Source: Nematostella vectensis (lineage: Eukaryota; Cnidaria; Anthozoa; Actiniaria; Edwardsiidae). From it: DNA of 64,000 bases. The stretch lies in contig NC_064042.1 of NCBI RefSeq assembly GCF_932526225.1, positions 1,099,001-1,163,000 on the forward strand, given 5' to 3'. The first letter of the stretch is position 1; each line of letters starts with the position of its first letter. The position numbers and the translations under genes are program-made. The notes beneath the pieces are model-generated. The model searched no databases and was not told where the DNA came from. It saw only the letters and a program-made list of their open reading frames with translations. Shown here in pieces: positions 55,640 through 64,000 of the stretch.

Positions 55640-58600
55640 ATCAAGATCCTGGGCACCACTGCGCAAAAAAAACATAAGCTAGGAGCACGTATTTGAGCGT
55701 GATCTAATGTGGCCGCTCCTACCTTGATCAATGGGTATCATGCTATTAAACGTGGCAAGTATACAAACGCCCACTCAGGCGCTTGCAAAACCTATAAGGC
55801 GATCTCTGCTTGAGTTCCGTCCGTGCTGATAATGGCCAAGAGCTGTTTATGGAAAAGATGTCTTACGCAACCTAAAACATTCTCAGCCGCGGTCAAAATA
55901 AGACCAGCCGCGTAAGGCCGCGATTCGGATTTTGGCGACCAAAAAATAACAACAAGATTGGACGCGATACAAAAAAAACACCGTTCTCATATGCACTTTT
56001 ATATCAAAACATCTGAAAAGATACATGACAGTGTAGTAATGAAGACATTTTCGATTAGCGTACAGCTTTTGTATCGAAGCCAAACGAACTCTTTTCAATC
56101 CGTTTCAATTTGCTCGATGTAAGATGAACCACAGAATATCCTATATTCTGACGATTCAAAGGTCATTTAACAATCCTGGGTGGTTATTTCAGCTTATTTC
56201 GAATAGTTTTCGAGTTAGCCGGCAAACAGCTCGTGAGTAATCAAAATCTATCCAGAGTTTTATAAACTTTAAATAAATGTCAATCAACCACTTCTTTGTA
56301 GTTATTAAAATATTTAAAAAACACGGCTTTTTTTACACAAAAACCTCAAAATAACCATCGAGATTGAAGTGTGATACTTTATTTAAGACATGTGATTAAA
56401 AAATCTCAGTTCCTTGCTCTAATTAATGGATAGTTTGGGTGGCTGGGTATTATGCAGGACGTGAAGTGGCGGCGTGATTGGCCATCTTTCAGTACAGCGG
56501 ACGCCACCAATGAACATGTTTACTGGGTCGTGATCACATGCTCGGAGCCCCATGATGGCAGCACAACATGAACAACTAGTATTGCGCTCCTCACGCTGTT
56601 AGTCAAGGTTAGCGACGTGAACAGGATAGGCGAGCACGCCCCAAATGCATTGTGGTTGCTATCTTATAGGTATTATGCCATATTTTTCAATGGATTGTAC
56701 TAAATCGAGATAAGTCCCACAAAATCCATTAGAAATTTATGTAAGACATGATCCACTCTACAGAATACTTGGAATTTCGTAACGTTTACTGATACCAAGA
56801 AGATTTTAAGACAAAAATTATAAATATGATAAATACTAGATGAATCGAGTCGACAGAAAAAAAGGCTAAAATACGCCGGTGCACAAGCTAGGTGCCTGTC
56901 CAGAGGGGTGAGGGGGGTCTGGTCATGTGACGAAAATGTGACGAAATGACTGATGATAGACTCGGTCACCTTGGTTTCGTTAAGAAGACTGTACTGTATT
57001 TGGATAGAAAAATTTTCTAGATGAACCTAGTGGCCTGTTACCAGAGCTAAGGAAAACGATTTGAACTTAATTCATCCGTAACAAGTGAATTACTGCTCTG
57101 GAACCCACCCTATTTTTTTCTATACACGCCCCTGCAAGCACGCGCACGCAAAACAAGTGAGAATCGGTAAAACACAAGCGCAAGAAACTCCAACAGCTGT
57201 GCTCGCTCGTCGTGCGTTCCTAAAAGTCGATAACTAGTCACGCTTGCGTTCTATGAGAACGCGGCAGGCTCCTCATAACACCAACGTAACCCATTCCTTG
57301 TTTCGGTGGTTGCTATGCAGTGAAAAAATACTGAGGACCCAGGCGGTGTGCGAACTACGACCGCAAAGCAGTAGGGGGCTAGTTTTCATACATGTTGCTT
57401 TTCAAGATGACGAATGGCAATCGAAATCCGGCGGGAAAAAATCTTAACAAATTCTACCTAGTTTTCAACTCCTGATTTCAATATTCTCTTCTTTCTATCT
57501 ATGTAAAGCATTTTGGCTTGGATTTTGACACAAACTGTAAAGCTCGAAAACTTTTCCCTTTATTCAAAGCGCTAATAGGTTAGATCCCTGTGCACAAAGG
57601 AGAGCAATCGAAGGCAGGCAATTCAAAATGTCAGAAGACGTTAGTGGGGTTGTGTCATATTTCCATCGCCCAGAATCGTGCAAAATAAGCCCCAGATTCA
57701 AATGACTGCCATGTTCAATATTCTGCGAATTCTCGTCATAACTTCCAGCATTTTAACCGCTTTCTGGCTTCCGTCATTCTACACGGAATTGGGTGCATTT
57801 TGATTGGTCAGAACCTTGCGAAGAGGTGGCGTGATTGGAAACCATTTCAGTGCTAGCCAATGAAAACCCTTCAAGGACTTTGAATGACGGAGGCAGATTC
57901 AGCTGTTGGAAATCGTTGACGATAATTCGCAATAATGAAAATCGCAGTTAACCATTGGAGAAGTATCAATAACATAAGAGCGAAGCTACATCATGTTTAT
58001 TCCGATTTAAGGCATATATACATGTATTTACAAGCAACAACAGCGTAGAGAATGGACGCTCAGTAGTAAAACACTCCGAAAACGGCGGCGACACAGAAAA
58101 ACGTGTCCTGCAACAGAAAAACAGTATCCATGACAAGAGGGCCTATGAACAAGCCATGTCCCTGGCGATCTCGGGTTTCCTGTATCTAGGGTTTCCTGTG
58201 GTCAAAGATTGGCTCTCCCCAGCCCCTCTTTCCTAAAGGTCATCCACAGGAGTTCCGAAATTTCCACCAGGGGGAGTAGGTTGGGATTTACTGTAGTTAT
58301 ATGGTGGGCAGAAAATGGTGGCGGGCGGCGTGGGGTGGATATCCTATACATTTCCTTTTGTGAAGAACAAATCAGAAAAAAAAATAAAAACAGAAAAGAT
58401 CTATATAGCCCGAAGAAGGGAATGTTCCGTCCTATCCTCGCTAACCTGACTCGCCTTACACCGAGACATACGTTTAACCCGATATGCTTTTAATCGCCAT
58501 TATGCTGAACCCCGTGGGTCATCAGAGGTGAGCAAGCAAATTAGACGACAACGATTCGTTGTCTGAAAAACATGACTCGGTTCCTTGTGATGGTTTTATA

Positions 58601-59255
58601 TTGCATACAGATTAGCGTGAGACCTGTACCGTCAAATGAACCAGTAATGAAAGGAATAGGTAAAGTGCAAACTGCGTATAGCGGACGATAATAACAGCAC
58701 GCACGCAACTGATATACAACGCAACCTGGATACCATGCGCACGGAGGGCTGGTCCTTTCTGTGCAAGAGCAAGCGCAAACACAAGTGAGAATAATCGTTG
58801 AAGCGAAATCACTAGCAAAAGAGAATCGAACAGTTGCGTTGTGAGAAAACGGAAACGTGTAGCACAACTTTAACAATCCTCCAGAGAGAACAAGAAATCA
58901 TTTGAGAACTGATTATTAATATCATTATAGCGAGTGTATATACCCCTGTCGATGGCGTAATGTAGCATTATATCAAGTGTTTAAACTTCTATTTATGACA
59001 TGCATGCGTGGATCCCGTCTGGTATGCACGCCATGACGTCACAAGGGATGATGAAGCAGATTTCAAATCTCGTCTGATCGGAGATCTATAAATGACTGCG
59101 TCACAGATTCCCCGAAAATCTTCCGCTCGCTTCTACATGGCCCATACCTAAGAGCCACCGTGTTTGACACAGGGTGCCCAGCAACCCTGGATAAGGAGTT
59201 TTCCAGACACAGGAAAACCGAATGATATCAGATGCAGGGTACCCAGTGATCTGGG
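55640..59255. other. No gene; dispersed repeat at 56993-57140
   Basis: 56993-57140 is a diverged copy of 19630-19775 (TTTGGATAGAAAAATTTTCTAG…GTGAATTACT…). A 25-codon ORF at about 57628 (MSEDVSGVVSYFHRPESCK…) is too short to support. Nothing else is seen. Confidence 0.45.
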
Positions 59256-59261
59256 CCCTGT

Positions 59262-59600
59262 GCACTGACGCGCTAGCACACTGGGCCGCCTGTGGTGAGA
59301 GGCCCCATACATACGCTGACGCGCTAGCACACTGGGCCGCCTGTGGTGAGAGGCCTCATACATACGCTGACGCGCTAGCACACTGGGCCGCCTGTGGTGA
59401 GAGGCCACATACATACGCTGACGCGCTAGCACACTGGGCCGCATGTGGTGAGAGGCCCCATACATACGCTGACGCGCTAGCACACTGGGCCGCCTGTGGT
59501 GAGAGGCCCCATACATACGCTGACGCGCTAACACACTGGGCCACCTGTGGTGAGAGGCCATATCCACTGACGCGCTAACACACTGGGCCACCTGTGTTTC
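59262..59600. repeat. 51-bp minisatellite, six to seven copies
   Basis: Unit CGCTGACGCGCTAGCACACT plus GGGCCGCCTGTGGTGAGAGG plus CCCCATACATA, nearly identical between copies. It is divisible by three, giving a 17-residue repeat on both strands. The flank at 59190-59260 contains a partial unit. Confidence 0.93.
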
Positions 59601-60599
59601 CAGTAAGTCTGATGTAATTAAATCAAAGCCGAGCCTTGATAATGTGTTGGCTCAAATCGTCTTTTATGGTGACAAATAGAGTTCTAGATGAGGTGTGAAT
59701 AGAACAAGTTAATCCGAAGATATCAGGCGGATCCGCTGAAGGTGACATAAGTCTTTAAGTATGGGAAGGGATTAGGCCAGGAAAACAGATTACACGGACA
59801 ACTCTAGAACCGGAAGAGATCACGCCGGTCGCGTGAGTCAGAAAAAGCATTCCTGGTCCAGATTACTCGCGGAGATCAGACCGGTGACGAACTACGAGAC
59901 CAGGAAACTATACCATGCCAGTTCTAATAGTAAATCACGTCTAGCTAATAAGAAAGGCGTTAAGTGTTACTTCGAGGAAGAGGAGATCATATTGTATTCA
60001 AGCTAGTCTAGCTATGTAACTAGGAAAGTGTTAAGCGTTACTTTCATGAATAGCGGATCACCCATGACCCATAACCTGGACCAGATAACAAGAAAAGTAT
60101 CAACACTAACTTACAGGAATATGATATCATGATCTGACGAATGAATGAATTTCCTTTTTTGTTTTGTTTTGCTCCACCCCGATAGGGGATTAAAAATTTG
60201 CCAGGTTTTTTATTGGTTTCGAAACATCTTGGTTTCTTCCCCCCCTCACCTCCCGGGGGGCTTACATGTCGATCTGATACCGATGATCGTCGTATTTTTA
60301 AGGTTCAAAATCATAGTGACTGTAAGTTCCCAATCTTCTTCGGGAGAATTCTTCAATAATGGTAAGAAAGGTATCATCACCGCAGGCTTAATCTCTTTTT
60401 CACACCTGACAAAATTTCTACCAAGAGAGAATTATAAAGAGAATAATTGACAACTAAATATAGATAGATTAATAAAGATTAATAATAGATTAAATAAGAG
60501 TGCAGATTCAAAATAAACAAGTCAAAAGCATAGTAAGCCCGTAAGGGGGCCACCATACAACTCGTGTCTGACCTCAAAACACAGCTTAGCATCAGAATT
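59601..60599. other. No gene recognised
   Basis: Short ORFs only. A direct motif (AGGAAAGTGTTAAG / AGAAAGGCGTTAAG) recurs at about 59950 and 60022. Confidence 0.45.
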
Positions 60600-60750
60600 G
60601 TGGAAGGTAAGGCTTGAGAACCTTGAAAACAATATCAAAGCTAGGGTGAGAGCCAGCTAACTGAACTCAAGCTGGAATCGGGAATCAAACCCAGAAACCA
60701 GTGGTGACAGGCAGAGGCATTTACTCAATGACATGCCACCCAGCCTACCC
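60600..60750 (-). repeat. tRNA-derived SINE candidate
   Basis: The minus strand has GGGTTTGATTCCC (plus 60680-60692), a near-perfect B box, with GTGGCATGTCATTGAGTAAATG (plus about 60717-60738) upstream as a plausible A-box region. It shows tRNA-like spacing but no closed acceptor stem. Confidence 0.4.
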
Positions 60751-61377
60751 TGCCATCTATCTCAAATGACCTGTGCACAGAAGACTGGATGTATGACTGA
60801 TCAGGTCAAATCCCATCTTGGCTATTAGGACGTCTGGTGTATGTAAGGATTAGCAAGTTCCCATATGGCATTAAGTGTGTCACCTTGACTTCACATGTAC
60901 ACCCCCAAGGTCTCAAATCCACCAAATGTATTCACACATGGGGGGATGTAACCAGATGTTAATACATCGAGAAATACCTGCTTTATTTCAAAGAGTAGAA
61001 TCTGTGTGGTTTTCCCATTTGAATAAAACATTTCTTAGCAAGCATACCTTACTATCAAACATTACATGCATCATAGTAAAAGAGCAAGAGTGGTTAGGAA
61101 GAAATTGAACTTCTTAATTATATTCTGTTGCTGGCATACAGACTTAAAACAAAGAGACTGGCAAATGATGAATACTGTCACATAGTATTCAACACAGACT
61201 GGACATAAATCCTAAATCCCTTTTCTGACTGTCCCAAATCTAGCATTTGAGAGCAAAGAAGCTGAGAAGGTGAAAAATAGAATAAAGATAACGATCAAGA
61301 GTTAAAATAGCAGGCGTTTTAACTCTGTTAGCTGTATGTGCTGAGTTCTGATTTGTTCTGGCAATGCGCGGCCACAG

Positions 61378-61822
61378 ACATACAGATGGGATACTTTACA
61401 TCACTGTAAGGGGGAATTTCCTGTGTATAGATGGGATACTTTACATCACTGTACAGATGGGATACTTTACATCACTGTAAGGGGGGAATTTCCTGTGTAC
61501 AGATGGGATACTTTACATCACTGTAAGGGGGAATTTCCTGTGTACAGATGGGATACTTTACATCACTGTAAGGGGGAATTTTTCTGCGTACAGATGGGAT
61601 TTTTTACATCACTGTAAGGGGGAATTTCCTGTGTACAGATGGGATACTTTACATCACTGTAAGGGGGAATTTCCTGTGTACAGATGGGATACTTTACATC
61701 ACTGTAAGGGGGAATTTCCTGTGTACAGATGGGATACTTTACATCACTGTAAGGGGGAATTTCCTGTGTACAGATGGGATACTTTACATCACTGTAAGGG
61801 GGAATTTCCTGTGTACAGATTT
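61378..61822. repeat. 45-bp minisatellite, about ten copies
   Basis: Unit ACAGATGGGATACTTTACAT plus CACTGTAAGGGGGAATTTCC plus TGTGT, nearly identical. It is 15 codons long, so a plus-strand frame stays open (YRWDTLHHCKGEFPV). One early copy is a partial. Confidence 0.95.
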
Positions 61823-62533
61823 GGATCCAGTGGGTGGGCCTAGCATGAGAGGGAACTTCTTGTGTACATAGTTTGTAAATGTGTTTTATCTAATCACATT
61901 AAACACAATAGCATTTACACAGAGAATTCTTATTGCAATATAGATCACCTGGGAGTTAACATTAGATTTTCTGAGATCATCAGGTCAGGATTTTGTAATC
62001 TGATATCAGGATTTTTTTAAACATCCAGCTATTCTGGTTTGAGCTGTGAAATACAAACATTTCCCAGGAAAAATCTTAGATTTCAAGAAAGATGCTATAA
62101 CTTTTGAAACTCCAGAAAAAAAAACACAGATTTTTTGATATTTTGAATGTGATATTTAAATAGAAATTCTAAGGGACATTTTATTCCACTGACAAAAGTT
62201 TGCCTGCAGTACTCACAGTCATCAGGAGATCCTGGGCGTAATTATCAGTATCTGAATCCCATAAACATCGGCAAGCAACACTGAAAGGTAAAAAAGCTCT
62301 TTTCATCCCACTCTCTCATACAATACTCAAATCTGATAAGCCAAACTTCTAGACCAAAATTGGCCCCTTCCACCCTCTTACAGTTCACAAACAACAGCAG
62401 CCACGTAGCTGGATGGGGGGGGGGACCCTCCTCAGCTGCCTACAAGTGGGTAATTTCTTATTGATGGATCATCAAATATTAATTTTCCATCTGATTAACA
62501 TGACTGCACACCCCCTTTCTCTCAGTGAATCCT
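61823..62533. other. No gene recognised
   Basis: AT-rich, with a short poly-G at about 62416. Confidence 0.5.
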
Positions 62534-62541
62534 GGCTAAGC

Positions 62542-62920
62542 AGACAGGAGCAAAAAAATGGGAAAAATTAAAATTGTAAGGTTGTGTTAGCTTACATTTT
62601 GTTTATATTTTGCCTAGAGGTTCCTTGAATAATATAAAACAAAATAAGCCATAGTATTTTTTGGTAGATTATCCGTTCTTGATAAATGATTGAGCAAACT
62701 TGCCATAGATCATTAAAAAGGAAACAATTTCGCCCAAATTGGGCAATTTCAGACAAATCGAGAGTCTTACAATTTGCAATATCTCAAGAATAGATTATCT
62801 ACCAAAAATAGTAAAGCTTGCTCTGTTTTATATTACACAAGGAACATCTATGCAAAAAATCAAGCGAATATAAGCTAACACAACCTTACAATGTGAACTT
62901 TGCCATTTTTTGCTCCTGTC
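62542..62920. mobile_element. Foldback MITE with 8-bp target duplication
   Basis: GGCTAAGC lies directly outside both ends (62534-62541 and 62921-62928). The ends GACAGGAGCAAAAAAATGG and CCATTTTTTGCTCCTGTC are inverted. Most of the two halves can pair (GTAAGGTTGTGTTAGCTTA with TAAGCTAACACAACCTTAC, GGTAGATTATC with GATTATCTACC). At 379 bp with no ORF, this is a foldback MITE. The 8-bp duplication is the hallmark of hAT-superfamily transposition. Confidence 0.85.
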
Positions 62921-63771
62921 GGCTAAGCACCTGGTCAGGTTTATCCCACACGTGTATCAATTCTCTTTCGCTTCAGCAATGCCAGCATATTCTTAGCATA
63001 TTCTTGCAACAATTACTCTGCAGGATCATTCACACAGTGAAATTCTGGGTAATCATCAGACATGATTGAGCTGGTTGCTACCTCTTTCACAGCTTGTGAT
63101 TGACTAGTTTTTTTAGTCAAGTATTGAGAATTGATCAAAAGGGGTCAGCACAAACGGGACCATGTCCCACAATAAGTCTATCTGTTCATGTAATTATAGA
63201 CGATTGATATTGATCACAAAGGGCGAAAGATGAATACCCGATTTTTGTGACACCAATTGCCATCGATTATAAAATTTGTTTGATTGTAACTGACTGCTAT
63301 CGTCCTTTATCAACCATTAGATTCATTACCCGCCCCGGGTTAGGGACAGCTCTGGTGTAATTCCAAGTCATTCTATCAGTATTCACAGACATGTACTTAC
63401 TTAACCCCTTCCCCTCTCTGCTCGCCAATCGTGACTTGTACTACAAACTTGTATCTATCAAGTTCTAGATCTGCAAAAAAAAAAAAAAACAGGGCAATTA
63501 GACCATCATCTAAGTTGGACTACTCAAAGGATTTTTATTGGTAATATATTGCTAGTGTGGAACTTCTATATTCTATATAATGGACCGTGAAAACTACACT
63601 TGTCGTGCAAGTTTCGAATTGCTCAAGATGTGATGGCCATACTGTACAAGGCTACAGCATTGCACATATCAACTGAAACAAAACAATAACTATCTACTGT
63701 AGTGTATTTATTTTAGTCTAACTAATTGTAAGGAATATAAAATGTCATCAGCAATAAGAAGAGACTGTTCT

Positions 63772-63940
63772 TCATGTCCTTTGTCTTTTAGGTAAATTTA
63801 TGAAGAAGTTCACCATATGTAGCTTATATGCTAATGTGAGGGTTGCCTCCTTTGTGCCTCCAATTTTCACATCAGATTCATTGTCATCACTATTTGGTTT
63901 TATTGTCCTCAACAGGACTTGGATTACAGTTTCGTAAATA
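63772..63940 (-). CDS. Probable 3'-terminal exon of a gene entering from the right
   Basis: The minus strand has acceptor TTGCAATTACAG followed by an open frame SIYETVIQVLLRTIKPNSDD… to LPKRQRT and stop TGA 63772. AATAAA follows about 60 nt later on the same strand (plus about 63706-63711). The peptide has ordinary coding composition and no repeat. I do not recognise the protein. The rest of the gene would be outside the window. Confidence 0.4.
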
Positions 63941-64000
63941 CTGTAATTGCAAAGCAGAGCAATCACATTGATTTGTGCAAGTCAGCATGTTATTTTCCAT

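Noticed and set aside
54738-55677. Heptad-repeat frames DLFAVDS, TVHREQI and ANKSLST
   Set aside because: The same effect of a 21-bp satellite. Several overlapping frames on both strands cannot all be genes.
59148-59591. Repeat resembling a CRISPR array
   Set aside because: Units are contiguous with no unique spacers, and the context is a eukaryotic genome. It is a minisatellite.

Overview
The window looks like animal nuclear DNA, most likely from an anthozoan cnidarian (sea anemone or coral type). This is inferred from gene and repeat content, not from a database match. The supporting points are spliced genes with GT-AG introns, a transmembrane collagen/TNF ligand of ectodysplasin type, a discoidin (F5/8 type C) gene, a PIF/Harbinger transposon, two kinds of non-LTR retrotransposon and many short-period satellites. 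There are no bacterial-style operons.

Layout. 1-4.8 kb: repeats, a LINE tail and an old 0.65-kb tandem duplication. 5.0-8.4 kb (minus): a nearly whole RT plus restriction-like-endonuclease retrotransposon, kept in one frame but carrying four stops. 8.6-12.05 kb (plus): a duplicated signal-peptide exon, a perfect 31-bp inverted repeat, a tRNA-like fold, a complete type I hammerhead ribozyme, then two exons forming a full discoidin domain. 14.6-19.3 kb: a PIF/Harbinger element with terminal inverted repeats, transposase and Myb-like ORFs, all with light damage. 20.1-22.3 kb: 19-bp and 21-bp satellites. 22.5-23.5 kb: a LINE reverse transcriptase fragment containing a poly-C tract. 27.2-29.4 kb (plus): an unrecognised three-exon gene for a 157-residue single-pass membrane protein whose introns hold an AAGGG expansion and a 66-bp repeat. 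30.2-33.4 kb: a 30/32-bp satellite, CCAAT repeats and a CACGTG cluster.

35.4-44.8 kb (minus): a ten-exon transmembrane collagen/TNF ligand gene of 447 residues. It includes two 9-nt micro-exons, one followed by a GC donor, and all ten exons join in frame with matching phases. A second CACGTG cluster lies at its 3' end. 44.8-51.5 kb holds little that I recognise. 51.7-52.8 kb (minus) is a second LINE RT fragment. 53-61.8 kb is dominated by satellites of 28, 21, 51 and 45 bp. 62.5-62.9 kb is a foldback MITE with an 8-bp target duplication. The right end has a probable terminal exon of a minus-strand gene.

The host genes that can be supported are the TNF ligand (strong), the discoidin gene (domain strong, 5' end uncertain), the small membrane protein (good, from phase agreement) and the partial gene at the right edge (weak). 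The most unusual signals are the hammerhead ribozyme next to a tRNA-like fold, the collagen micro-exons, and the stop-riddled but frame-intact retroelement. No search or folding program was run. All calls are from reading the sequence.
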